Below, piece after piece: positions 16,064 through 24,943 of a stretch of DNA of 64,000 bases. A program made the position numbers and the translations under genes. Under the pieces are notes generated by a model. The model searched no databases. It was given only the letters and a program-made list of their open reading frames with translations, and was not told where the DNA came from. This stretch comes from Pelagimonas sp. (GTDB lineage Bacteria > Pseudomonadota > Alphaproteobacteria > Rhodobacterales > Rhodobacteraceae). The DNA is taken from the NCBI GenBank assembly GCA_025210455.1, contig JAOARQ010000002.1, positions 1 to 64,000 on the forward strand. Reading direction: 5' to 3'. How positions within the stretch are numbered: the first letter of the stretch is position 1; every line of letters begins with the position of its first letter.

Positions 16064-18268
16064 ATGGATTTCCTTTTGAAGCCCCATCATTCCACCGCCC
16101 GCCGGTCATTTCGGCTTTTTGCGTCCACTCTGCTTTGTATCGGATCGCTTGCGTTTGCGACCCCCGCATTGACGCAAACCGCTAGCCCGGAGGAAACCGC
16201 ACTTTGGGAAAGCATCAAGGATTCGAATGATCCCCTTAGCTTGCAGGTCTATCTGGATGTCTATCCAAACGGGGCCTATGCCGACAGGGCGCGACAGCTT
16301 TTGTCGCCTGCGCAGCCCATTGCAACACCCGACTATGCTGACGAGGTACTGGGCGCAGATGAGACTTTCCGTTCTCCGCCACGTCCGACACATAAGCAAA
16401 AGCTTAAAGACGCGGATCTTGACCAGATCCTTGATGACATTTTCAACAAAGATAACACACAGCAACCGCCAGCGCCGCAAGTCTCACAGGCAGAAGCGCG
16501 CCCTGAACTATGCGACCTGCGCACTGAACATCCAATGGATGCCAGGCGCAAAGGAGCAGGTATCGCCTATGACGATCTGAAACAGAACACCCAGGCTGCA
16601 ATTGACGCCTGTCTACCCCTGGCATCAAATGAAGATCTTGATCCGAAAGGGAAATATGCCTTTCAATTGTCGCGAGCTCATGCCGCTGCGGGGGCCACAG
16701 ATGAGCGGATGAAGTGGCTTGAGGTGGCGATACAACGCGGTTGGATCAGAGCATATTTTCGCCGCGCGTTGATGGCGAAAGACAATGAAAACAGCACCGA
16801 GGCGCAGCTTTTTCAGGCGGTGGATGATTTCATCATTGCCGCGGAAGATTACCCTTCGGCCTACCTGATGGCGGCCCGGCTGCTTTGGACCAAGCTGGGC
16901 GGCTATAAATACCACAAGGACAAAATTTATGATCTTGTGACCAAGGCGGATGAACGGGACACAAAGCAATCTCATTACTTTATGGCGCTGATGGCCATCA
17001 ATGGTGAACCGCGTCTGGATCGATATGATCTATTTTACCATCTCGCGCAGACAATTGAAGAAGACTATAAGGCAGACTGGGCCAGACGGCACATCGCACG
17101 CCGGATCGGCGCTGTTTACGACGCACCCGCTGGCGTCGAATATCTGCTGGACCGTGCCATGCGCGGTGAGGATCCCGGTGGGAGCTACGCCCATCGCTAT
17201 GTCAATCGCAACAAACGACAGTTTGTAGCCTGGGCGCAAGACGCTCTGCTGGGGCCAGACAACGATAAAATTTCAATCTCAAAGTCTCAGAAAATTGCCT
17301 TTGACACCATGCTCCTGGCCATGGAATTCGGCATGGATGAACCGAGCGCTGAAAACGACGCACTCTTGCGGGACAACACTGCGATATTGTGTGAAATTGC
17401 AGCGAGGGCCGGGGCCGATCCTGGCGCTATCCGCCCCTATTGCGTAAAAATGGACAGCACGGTTTTTGCGCTGCGCGATGATCTTGCCCGGCTCACTTCC
17501 AAGCAGTCTGACTATTTTGCCGATATCGACCGGGCGCTTTCCAAGGCAGACATTCAGTCGCTGACGGACTGCCTGACAGATAAGGAATATTCCTGGAATC
17601 GCCGCCAACTTAAGTTCACCGGCTACAATCGATGCACCATTCCGCTTCATGTGCATACCAGCACCTGGGCCAAGGATTATGGCAAAGACAAAACCTATAA
17701 CGTCACCAAACGCGTTGGGCCCTCACGGCGTTTTACCATCACACGGGATATCAACGACTCCCGGCTTCGCAACTATGATGGATCAATGAGTATCCGCAAC
17801 ACGGCCTGTCATACGCGCCTGAAACGCAGCTATATCGCTGACCATCTGCAGTCAGGCGGATTTGGCTGTCCAGCGGCAAACATCGGAGAAGAGTTGCTGT
17901 CACTGGATTCAGTCAATCAGTTCGCCGCTGCAGCATTTGCACTTGATCACGCCATCGCAAACAAGGGTGAAATTCCAGCGAGTACCGAAGGGGCCAACAG
18001 GGCGGGCATTCGCCCAGAACACTGCGCCCTGATTGTGGCCTCGCGCAAGACCCTGCCTGAGGTTCACACCTATATCCAAGAATTCCGCGATACGCAGGAT
18101 TGGAACTGGAAAGTGTTCAAGGCCTCCAATGGTTGGTTTGCGATCTCAAGCAGCCTTGTCGAAAAAGACCAAGCCAGTGAGTCACTTGAACGGCTGAAAG
18201 CGCAGGGGAAGATCCCGTCAGATGCTTTTTGCACGGCAGGAAACAACTTTGTCGAGCGGGTGTTCTGA
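16064..18268 (+). CDS. Exported protein of unknown function with peptidase-C14-type repeat segment
   Basis: This 734-residue protein has an N-terminal signal peptide (hydrophobic 15-33, ending near TPALTQT). It then has a motif seen in secreted caspase-like and Sel1 proteins, SNDPLSLQVYLDVYPNGAYADRARQLL-like (about 52-80). A middle region resembles helical repeats, and a Cys-containing domain lies near 500-600. I do not recognise a catalytic domain. It is the first intact gene after the island and is convergent with the Sel1 gene, sharing a bidirectional terminator. Periplasmic location is inferred. No good ribosome binding site is seen, so a start a little downstream is possible. Confidence 0.65.
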   Translation: MDFLLKPHHSTARRSFRLFASTLLCIGSLAFATPALTQTASPEETALWESIKDSNDPLSLQVYLDVYPNGAYADRARQLLSPAQPIATPDYADEVLGADETFRSPPRPTHKQKLKDADLDQILDDIFNKDNTQQPPAPQVSQAEARPELCDLRTEHPMDARRKGAGIAYDDLKQNTQAAIDACLPLASNEDLDPKGKYAFQLSRAHAAAGATDERMKWLEVAIQRGWIRAYFRRALMAKDNENSTEAQLFQAVDDFIIAAEDYPSAYLMAARLLWTKLGGYKYHKDKIYDLVTKADERDTKQSHYFMALMAINGEPRLDRYDLFYHLAQTIEEDYKADWARRHIARRIGAVYDAPAGVEYLLDRAMRGEDPGGSYAHRYVNRNKRQFVAWAQDALLGPDNDKISISKSQKIAFDTMLLAMEFGMDEPSAENDALLRDNTAILCEIAARAGADPGAIRPYCVKMDSTVFALRDDLARLTSKQSDYFADIDRALSKADIQSLTDCLTDKEYSWNRRQLKFTGYNRCTIPLHVHTSTWAKDYGKDKTYNVTKRVGPSRRFTITRDINDSRLRNYDGSMSIRNTACHTRLKRSYIADHLQSGGFGCPAANIGEELLSLDSVNQFAAAAFALDHAIANKGEIPASTEGANRAGIRPEHCALIVASRKTLPEVHTYIQEFRDTQDWNWKVFKASNGWFAISSSLVEKDQASESLERLKAQGKIPSDAFCTAGNNFVERVF

Positions 18269-18313
18269 ACGCTGACCTTGGGCTGTCTTTGGGCAACCCC
18301 ATGAGACTTATAC

Positions 18314-18343
18314 AAAATGCCGGGGCGATCACCCCGGCATTTT
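18314..18343. terminator. Bidirectional intrinsic terminator
   Basis: AAAATGCCGGGG (18314-18325) pairs perfectly with CCCCGGCATTTT (18332-18343) around a 6-nt loop. The stem has an A tract on one side and a T tract on the other. It serves the two convergent genes. Confidence 0.92.
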
Positions 18344-18385
18344 CGTGTCAACGGCTTTACTGTCAGAAAGATCAGGCCGCAGGTT

Positions 18386-20326
18386 TTACTGACTTTCGAT
18401 GAACTCCAGAAGACCGGCGGCCCGCTCATCGCCGGAATCCAACGCCTCTTTTGCCCAGATCTGCGCGGCTTCCAGATCTTTGGGAATTCCGCCAAGCCCC
18501 AGCGCCAGAAAAGCCGCATAGTTCCCAAAGGCCGGGGTATGCCCCGCCTCTGCTGCCGCCTGTATCAGTGGCGCAATCGCCTTTTGCACCTCTTCATCAC
18601 TCATTCCCAGATCGCCGTTGAAGCTCTCGCCGATCTGCTGGGCGAACTCAAACTGTCGTTCTGGCTGCCCCGTCAGATCCACACGGCTGAGCCAGGCATA
18701 GGCCAGTTCTGACTGACGCCGCCCGGTGAACGGATCCGCCAAAAGCTGACCAAACTGCCACATTGCTTCGTTGTGGCCATCCCAGGCCGCAGAGCGCAAC
18801 CAGCCTTTGCGCAACACCCAAAACCGATAGAGCGCCTGATGATCTTTGTCAGCCTGCGCCTCAAGTTCGAGAAAGCGATCCTGCGCCCCTTTGGCATAAG
18901 CCACCTTTTGGTTAGGCGAAATCGCATCCAGTTCGGCACAGGAAATCCGCGCCTCTTCGCTAGGCGCCGGAACGTCCTTTGGCTCATTGTCGGTGAGATA
19001 CCGGTCGATGCTATCGACCCAGTCTTTGACATCGGGCTTGTCAGAGCGAACGGCTTTGAACAGCTGACACATCGCGGCATAATAGTCTTCTGTACCGTAA
19101 TAGCCGGCATCGGCAAAATTCGCCCCCAGCTGGAAATCTGCAAGGACATTCCCTTTTGCAGCAATGTCACGATACCAACTAGGGGACCGATGCCAATCAG
19201 ATGGGTCTTGACCGATCCACTTTGCATAGGTTTCCACATCTCTTTGGAACCGCACATCGTTGTAATCAAAAAGCTTTTGCAAAAGACTTTCGGCCCGCAC
19301 CCGGTTTTGCGGAGTGGACTGTTTTTTATCCAGCAGATAGGTGATCTTGAAATTCACCCCCTCTGGCAGGCCCATTTTCTCGGCCCTCTCGGCCCAGGCC
19401 AGTGCTTCGTCTTCGCGGCCTTCCAAAAGCTCTGTGCTTTCGAAAACCTCAAGGATCAGGGCAATCGCATCCGCATTTCCGCTATGGGCAGCTGGGTCGG
19501 CGATTTTCAGCACCTGAGCTGCGTCACGCTTGCCATTTTCCGATGTCCAGATCGCGAGGGCCTCGGCATATTTCTTTCTTGCCTCCCAACCGCTTAGCGC
19601 TGGGGTTTGCGGTGCCTCGGAACCATCTTTCTGAAACCCATTGGCTGTCAGCCAGGCCCCCGCCTGCGCATCCCCAGCGGCAGCCTTTTTGGCCTGCAAT
19701 TGGGCGGCGTCCTGCATTTCCCCCTTGGCGATGTGATCCGCGATCAGGTAATCCAGCGCCTCTTGGTGATCCTGCGCGATCAATTCAGTCAGCAGCGCCA
19801 GGCCCTCACCATCATGCGCCGCAAGCGTGGGGTCGCGCCGCAGCAGCTTGCCCAGCTCAAAACGCGAACTGGCAAACCCCTGCGCACTGCTGCGTCGCAG
19901 CCAGTCGGCCGCTGCCGGTAAGTCTGTTTCGACACAATAGCCATGCAGATAGAGATAGCCCAGCGACGCCTGCGCGACGCCAAGCCCCTGCTCGGCCGCC
20001 GCCAGGATATTCTCGTAACACTTGGCCGCGTCTTGATCGACACCATGGCCATAATAGTACATCCGACCCAGCCGGAACTGCCCCAGAGCATCTTCCTGTT
20101 CGGCTGCACGCTGAAACCATTCGACCGCGCGCGCATCATCACGCGGCACCCCATCCCCGGTATGATATCGTTGCCCCATGGCCGTCTGAGCAACCGCATT
20201 CCCCTGCATGGCCTGCGCCAGATCTGTCGCAAGCGCAGTATCCTGCGCAAGCGCCGCCGGGGCCGTGATCGACATGAAAGCCAGAAATACGGCCCCGTTC
20301 AGTTTTAACCTGCCTGTCCTGTGCAA
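18386..20326 (-). CDS. Exported Sel1-repeat protein
   Basis: This 646-residue periplasmic protein has a signal peptide ending ALAQ and clear Sel1/TPR-like repeats: AMGQRYHTGDGVPRDDARAV, FRLGRMYYYGHGVDQD and LGYLYLHGYCVETD among residues 45-160, with further repeats near the C-terminus. Sel1 repeats mediate protein-protein contacts. The start appears to be TTG at 20326, chosen because AAGGAG stands 6-7 nt before it and the signal peptide needs this N-terminus. The next Met would cut the hydrophobic core. Confidence 0.85.
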   Translation of the reverse strand: MHRTGRLKLNGAVFLAFMSITAPAALAQDTALATDLAQAMQGNAVAQTAMGQRYHTGDGVPRDDARAVEWFQRAAEQEDALGQFRLGRMYYYGHGVDQDAAKCYENILAAAEQGLGVAQASLGYLYLHGYCVETDLPAAADWLRRSSAQGFASSRFELGKLLRRDPTLAAHDGEGLALLTELIAQDHQEALDYLIADHIAKGEMQDAAQLQAKKAAAGDAQAGAWLTANGFQKDGSEAPQTPALSGWEARKKYAEALAIWTSENGKRDAAQVLKIADPAAHSGNADAIALILEVFESTELLEGREDEALAWAERAEKMGLPEGVNFKITYLLDKKQSTPQNRVRAESLLQKLFDYNDVRFQRDVETYAKWIGQDPSDWHRSPSWYRDIAAKGNVLADFQLGANFADAGYYGTEDYYAAMCQLFKAVRSDKPDVKDWVDSIDRYLTDNEPKDVPAPSEEARISCAELDAISPNQKVAYAKGAQDRFLELEAQADKDHQALYRFWVLRKGWLRSAAWDGHNEAMWQFGQLLADPFTGRRQSELAYAWLSRVDLTGQPERQFEFAQQIGESFNGDLGMSDEEVQKAIAPLIQAAAEAGHTPAFGNYAAFLALGLGGIPKDLEAAQIWAKEALDSGDERAAGLLEFIESQ

Positions 20327-20450
20327 ACCGCGCTCCTTGAAATGAAAAGTGGTCCAACTTTCAGGAGACTAGGCCCTGTCGGCGCGCAGCGCAAACATCC
20401 TGTGGTACGAAAAGCGCAGAGACATTAAAGGTGCGTTTACCCGGGCCGGA

Positions 20451-21224
20451 TCAAAAGCGCCCGCAGTCCACTTTCATTTTGTCGCCAGTGATGGCAGAAG
20501 ACAGATCCGACGCATAATACAGCGCTGCGCGGCCGACCTCTTCAGGGGCCACCCAGCGTTTCAAGGCCGCAACATCGGTGTAGTTTTCGCGTTCAATGTC
20601 GGCAACGGGGCGCCCTTCCGCCTCAGAGCGGCGTTGCAAAATGCGATCCATGTTTTCACCCGACACCGCCCCCGGCATCAACGCATTCACCCGCACGTTC
20701 AGCGGGCCCAGTTCGCGAGCCATGGTTTCGGTGATCCCAATCAACGCGAATTTCGACGCCACATAGGCGGACCGCATCGGATAGCCCTGAATGCCCATCA
20801 ACGAAGACATGTTGATGATTGAGCCAGATTTCTGCGCGCTCATGATCTTGGCGGCTTCCTGCAGGCAATACATCGCCCCCACAAGGTTGATGTTCATGCA
20901 GCCAATCCAGGCCTCCATGTCCACTTCGGCGACCGACGCAATCGGGCCTGGGCCGCCTGCGTTGTTCAGCAGGATATCAACGCGGCCCGTGACCTTTGCC
21001 GCTTCGGCAAACATCGCCTGCACCTGCGTCTGGTCCGATACGTCGCAGGCAATGGCATGGCCGCCGATCTCTGCCGCCACGCGTTGCAACGGCTCAAGCC
21101 GTCGCCCGGTGACCACAACTGCGGCTCCCGCCTGGGCAAAAATCTTGGCCGTGGCCTCTCCGATGCCGCTGCCGCCGCCGGTTACAATGGCCAGTTTTCC
21201 GTCCAAACGTGCTGGATCGCTCAT
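20451..21224 (-). CDS. Short-chain dehydrogenase/reductase (SDR)
   Basis: This NAD(P)-dependent oxidoreductase of 257 residues has the classical SDR features TGGGSGIGEA (cofactor loop), NNAG, catalytic Ser in INMSSLMG and YVASK. The start MSDPARLDG at 21224 follows AAGGA and comes 5 nt before the upstream stop in the chain. It is the last gene of a seven-gene minus-strand catabolic operon. It could oxidise a hydroxyl intermediate of the pathway; substrate unknown. Confidence 0.9.
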   Translation of the reverse strand: MSDPARLDGKLAIVTGGGSGIGEATAKIFAQAGAAVVVTGRRLEPLQRVAAEIGGHAIACDVSDQTQVQAMFAEAAKVTGRVDILLNNAGGPGPIASVAEVDMEAWIGCMNINLVGAMYCLQEAAKIMSAQKSGSIINMSSLMGIQGYPMRSAYVASKFALIGITETMARELGPLNVRVNALMPGAVSGENMDRILQRRSEAEGRPVADIERENYTDVAALKRWVAPEEVGRAALYYASDLSSAITGDKMKVDCGRF

Positions 21225-21228
21225 CTTC

Positions 21229-22323
21229 TCAGTCCTTGTCAAAGTCGCGCCCCGGATCGAACAGGGGCAGTTCGGGCTCGCGCCCCAGAATGAAATCCCC
21301 CATCAGCCGGCCGATATAGGGGCCGATGGTATAGCCGCCGCGCACGCAGCCCAGAACAAAGGCGTCTTTCACCCCCGGCAGCGCCCCAGCAAGTGGATAG
21401 AAATCCGGCACATTGGCCTCAAAGCCGGTCCAGCTGCGCAACACGCGGGCGTTTGCCAGCGCGGGCAGGGCAAATTGCGCCAGGGCCAGATTGGGCATGA
21501 CGGTTTCGGCCATCACCTCGCCGCGCCCCTCTTGTGGGGTGCCCCGCCCCTGCCAGCCGCCGCCGACCAGAACCGTGCCATTGGCCTTTTGCTTCATGGT
21601 TAAAAGACCAGTTGCATGGCCTATCACGGTGGATGTCAGCGGGGGCATGCGTTCGGTCACTGACACGGTATTGATCCGCGCCTGCACCGGCAGATCCACC
21701 CCCAGCAGTGCCGCCGCAGATTTTAGCCACGCCCCTGCCGCTAACAACAGGCGCGTGGCATGGAACGGTCCCTGTGTGGTGCTGATTTCAAACCCCGCAG
21801 GACTTTGCGAAATCGACGTCATGCGGGTGCCTTCGCGGTAGGGCAGATCAGCCTCATGTAGGCGCGCGCGAAAATATTGCCCGGTCAGTGAGGAATTGGC
21901 ATAGCCATCCTCGGGGCAATAGCTGGCCGCCAGAACCTTTTGCGTCAGATTGGGTTCCGCAGCGCGCAAAGCATTGTTTGACACAAAGGAAATGGGTGCC
22001 CCGGCTTCGGCCTTCAGCTTTTGGCGTTCATGCAGCAGCTCAACCTCGCGTTCGGTAAAGGCCAGCGTATAACCGCCGCTTTTCTTAAAGCCGACGGCAT
22101 CGCCCATCCGTTCCCATTCGTGGTGGCCGCGCAGCGCATAGGGCATCAGTTTCACGCGTTTGATTTGAAGGCTCAGCGTTCCGGCATTCACCCCCGAAGC
22201 CCCCTGCCCCAGATCCCCCTGTTCCAGCACGATCGGGCGCATGCCGCCTGCAGCCATCTGCAGCGCGGCAGCGCAGCCCATGATGCCGCCACCGACAATT
22301 GCGATATCATATTGCGTCGTCAT
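21229..22323 (-). CDS. FAD-dependent amine/imino-acid dehydrogenase, catalytic subunit (DadA/HcnC-like)
   Basis: This 364-residue FAD oxidoreductase of the glycine/D-amino-acid oxidase (DAO) fold begins IAIVGGGIMGCAAALQMAAGG (dinucleotide-binding). Its C-terminal signature is LGCVRGGYTIGPYIGRLMGD. It overlaps the FAD/BFD subunit gene by 4 nt, and with the [2Fe-2S] protein it forms the three-part set known from hydrogen cyanide synthase, opine oxidase and D-hydroxyproline dehydrogenase. It probably oxidises an amino or imino acid, passing electrons to the other two subunits. Substrate cannot be read from sequence. Confidence 0.85.
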   Translation of the reverse strand: MTTQYDIAIVGGGIMGCAAALQMAAGGMRPIVLEQGDLGQGASGVNAGTLSLQIKRVKLMPYALRGHHEWERMGDAVGFKKSGGYTLAFTEREVELLHERQKLKAEAGAPISFVSNNALRAAEPNLTQKVLAASYCPEDGYANSSLTGQYFRARLHEADLPYREGTRMTSISQSPAGFEISTTQGPFHATRLLLAAGAWLKSAAALLGVDLPVQARINTVSVTERMPPLTSTVIGHATGLLTMKQKANGTVLVGGGWQGRGTPQEGRGEVMAETVMPNLALAQFALPALANARVLRSWTGFEANVPDFYPLAGALPGVKDAFVLGCVRGGYTIGPYIGRLMGDFILGREPELPLFDPGRDFDKD

Positions 22324-23741
22324 AGCGGGGCCGGTTTTGGAATAGGCAAATCATCATAATCAAAATCCCCCGCAAGGGCGCTGGCTGGAACCGGGCGCAA
22401 GGGCGGGCGCGGCGTGGGGGGCGGCACCTGCGATTCCGGGCACCCCGCCTGCTCCGCGATCAATCGCGCCACAGCGGTCTGACAGTATTTCCCACCACAT
22501 GGCCCCATTCCCGCGCGCAGGCCGGATTTCACCGCATTGGTGCTGCCCGCCCCCGACGCGATTTCCGCCAGAATATCAGACTGCCGCAGGCTTTCGCAGC
22601 GGCAGATCACCGTGTCAAGGGTTGTCAGTTGCGCCAGCCCCGGTCGCGGGATGCTCAGCGCTGTCATGGCCATACCAAAGCGTACAGCCCGCCGATGGGC
22701 GGCCTGCAAGGGGGCCGGTGCCTGGGGCAATGGGCGGCCCAGATGGGTCAGCGCGCTTAACCCGGCCAGCTTACCCTGAAGTTCAGCCGCAGCAGCCCCA
22801 CGAATGCCCGCGCCATCGCCACATAGAAATAGCCCTGCGACCGAGGTTGTTCCATCTGCCTCGGCGATCGGCACCCAACCGCCCAGATCGGGCCTGTGGT
22901 CCAGGGTAAGGCCCGCCAATTGCGCGGCCTCAACAGACGGGATCAATCCGTTGCCCAGACACAGGCTGTCTGCCGCTATTTGCCGGGGTGCCCCTGTCGC
23001 AAACCATTTTGTGCTAAGCTTGCGCAGATGCACAGCATTCACGCGCCGCCCTCCATCCACCTGCGTCACCGCATGACGCCAGAAAATTGGCACCCGCGCC
23101 AGCATCAAATCCGCCACCCAGCGCGTGCCCCGCACCAAAAGATCGGGCCGGCTCAGCATGGCTGGCAAGGCGCGCAGCCAGTCTGCGCGCCCATTCGGAG
23201 TCACCACCGCCGCGACCTCACCGCCCAGACGGCGGATTTCGCTGGCGACAAAGAACACCAGTGGGCCCATACCGCTGACAACCGTGCGTTCCCCCGGCAG
23301 CGTCAAATCCTGTTTAAACAAGGCCGTCGCCCCCGCCAGCCCGATCACGCCGGGGGTTGTCCACCCCGGAACGGGCATGACAAATTCGCGTGCACCGGTG
23401 GCAAGGATCAGTGTTTTGGCGACAATCTTATGCGCCGCCCCATCCCGCAACAGGTGGACAGACCACTCTTGCCCGATGCGTTCGATCTGCCAGACACGGG
23501 TGTTGCCCAGATGGGTCACATCGCTTTGGCTGACGGCGTGGCGCAGCTTATCCCCTGCGCGCGTTTCTGGCGTTTGTGGGGCGCTGAGGATCGCATCACT
23601 TTTCGCACGCCAGACCTGCCCACCGGGTTTGGGCTGTTCGTCCAGCACCACAACCCGGCAGCCCGCCCGCGCGCCCATCAGGGCGGCATTCGCTCCCGCA
23701 GGCCCGGCACCGATCACGGCGATATCAAACACCTGCGTCAT
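22320..23741 (-). CDS. FAD/[2Fe-2S] oxidoreductase subunit with BFD-like domain (HcnB-like)
   Basis: This 473-residue flavoprotein has an N-terminal FAD loop (IGAGPAGANAALMGARAG), a middle NAD(P)/FAD domain and a C-terminal bacterioferredoxin-associated-ferredoxin-like cluster domain. The cluster ligands appear as CRC (C380, C382) and CGGKYC (C415, C420). A Pro-rich tail ends the protein. It is the electron-transfer subunit of the heterotrimeric dehydrogenase and overlaps both neighbours by 4 nt (ATGA). An alternative role as reductase for the nearby P450 is conceivable but unproven. Confidence 0.87.
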   Translation of the reverse strand: MTQVFDIAVIGAGPAGANAALMGARAGCRVVVLDEQPKPGGQVWRAKSDAILSAPQTPETRAGDKLRHAVSQSDVTHLGNTRVWQIERIGQEWSVHLLRDGAAHKIVAKTLILATGAREFVMPVPGWTTPGVIGLAGATALFKQDLTLPGERTVVSGMGPLVFFVASEIRRLGGEVAAVVTPNGRADWLRALPAMLSRPDLLVRGTRWVADLMLARVPIFWRHAVTQVDGGRRVNAVHLRKLSTKWFATGAPRQIAADSLCLGNGLIPSVEAAQLAGLTLDHRPDLGGWVPIAEADGTTSVAGLFLCGDGAGIRGAAAAELQGKLAGLSALTHLGRPLPQAPAPLQAAHRRAVRFGMAMTALSIPRPGLAQLTTLDTVICRCESLRQSDILAEIASGAGSTNAVKSGLRAGMGPCGGKYCQTAVARLIAEQAGCPESQVPPPTPRPPLRPVPASALAGDFDYDDLPIPKPAPL

Positions 23742-24037
23742 TCAGCGGCCCGCCTGAGCGACTGCACCGCCAGCCCCTCTGTGACAGGCTGGCGGCAACT
23801 TTCGACGATTTTCCCATCCACCCGAACCGCGCATTCCTGACACAGCCCCATCAGGCAGAACGCCCCGCGTGCTGCGCCATCTTCGGAGGCGTCTCGCAGA
23901 TGCACCTGCCCCTCGCGCAGCAAAGCCACGGCCACGGTTTCCCCCGCATGGGCTGTCACCGGCACACCATCAAAGGTAAAGCGCACCTTTGTGGCGCGCA
24001 GGATCTGATCCGCGTGATTGGGAACCAGTCGGATCAT
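23738..24037 (-). CDS. (2Fe-2S)-binding small subunit (HcnA-like)
   Basis: This 99-residue ferredoxin-like protein carries a plant-type cluster pattern: C61-x4-C66-x2-C69 and C81 (FCLMGLCQECAV and ESCRQP). Such small subunits accompany the two flavoproteins in opine, hydroxyproline and cyanide-forming dehydrogenases. It overlaps both neighbouring genes by 4 nt, so expression is tightly coupled. Confidence 0.88.
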   Translation of the reverse strand: MIRLVPNHADQILRATKVRFTFDGVPVTAHAGETVAVALLREGQVHLRDASEDGAARGAFCLMGLCQECAVRVDGKIVESCRQPVTEGLAVQSLRRAAE

Positions 24038-24933
24038 ACGTAGCTGATCCCCAGCTGATCAAAGGTGCGTTTGATCTTGTCGATATCGGCCTGCGTTGCA
24101 GGCAGCACCGGATCGCGGGGCACGCCGGCAGGCTGACCGATCAGGTTCAGCGCCGCCTTGAACGACGCGGGCCATGTGGCCGTGCCCATCAGCAGTTCGT
24201 ACAGCACGGTCAGCTGATAATGCGCCTTGCGATAGGTTTCATCCGGGGCGCTGGTACCAACCGCAGCCATATCCGAGGGCAGCAGATCGGTAAACTCGGG
24301 GCCGGTGGCGATAAAGCCCTTCGCCCCCAGACCAAAGGCCGGCATGATGTAATGGCACGGGCCCGTCATGATCGACAGCTTATCCCCCAGACGGCTGAGG
24401 AGATGGGTATGATAAAAGAAGTCGCGCTGGCTTTCCTTGATCCCGATGATGTTGTGATGGTTCAGCAGCGTTTCCGTCTGATCCACCGTCAGGGAAAACC
24501 CCATACGTCGCGGAGAGTTATAAAGCACCAGAGGTTTGTCCGTGGCAGCTGACACCTTCTCAAAGCGGGTCATCAGCTCGGCCTCAGAGGCCTTTAGAAC
24601 ATAGGTTTGCGGCATCGACAAAAGCGCATCTGCGCCGTTTTCTTCGGCGGCGCGCACATAGGCCAGCGAGGCGTCGATGGTGGGGGCGGAAATCCCCATC
24701 ATCACATGGACACGGCCCTTGGCAGTATCTTTGGCCAGACGCACCAGACGGCCACGTTCGTCTGCGTTCAGGGCCCAGCTTTCGCCATTGTCGCCCGCGA
24801 TACAGACCGACGTTGCCCCACGCGCGATCAGGAATTCGAACAGATCGACAAAAGCATCTTCCATGATATTGCCCTTTTCATCAAAGGGCGTTGCGATGGC
24901 AGGCACATAGCCATGCAGGTCTTCTTTGTGCAT
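24034..24933 (-). CDS. DapA-family (dihydrodipicolinate synthase-like) lyase/aldolase
   Basis: This 299-residue TIM-barrel enzyme has the family motifs GDNGESWAL, YNSPRRMG and the Schiff-base lysine in GIKESQRD. The family includes dihydrodipicolinate synthase, sugar-acid dehydratases and hydroxyproline-pathway deaminases (HypD). Its place directly upstream of the imino-acid dehydrogenase trio argues for a catabolic aldolase or deaminase rather than lysine biosynthesis. I chose the start at 24933 (MHKEDLHGYVPA) because GAGGA precedes it and the longer frame begins inside the upstream gene. Confidence 0.85.
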   Translation of the reverse strand: MHKEDLHGYVPAIATPFDEKGNIMEDAFVDLFEFLIARGATSVCIAGDNGESWALNADERGRLVRLAKDTAKGRVHVMMGISAPTIDASLAYVRAAEENGADALLSMPQTYVLKASEAELMTRFEKVSAATDKPLVLYNSPRRMGFSLTVDQTETLLNHHNIIGIKESQRDFFYHTHLLSRLGDKLSIMTGPCHYIMPAFGLGAKGFIATGPEFTDLLPSDMAAVGTSAPDETYRKAHYQLTVLYELLMGTATWPASFKAALNLIGQPAGVPRDPVLPATQADIDKIKRTFDQLGISYV

Positions 24934-24943
24934 TGTATCCTCG

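Noticed and set aside
20451-24933. Complete L-hydroxyproline or cyanide synthesis pathway
   Set aside because: The dehydrogenase trio fits either family, but the epimerase and semialdehyde dehydrogenase of the first are absent, and the linked catabolic genes argue against the second.
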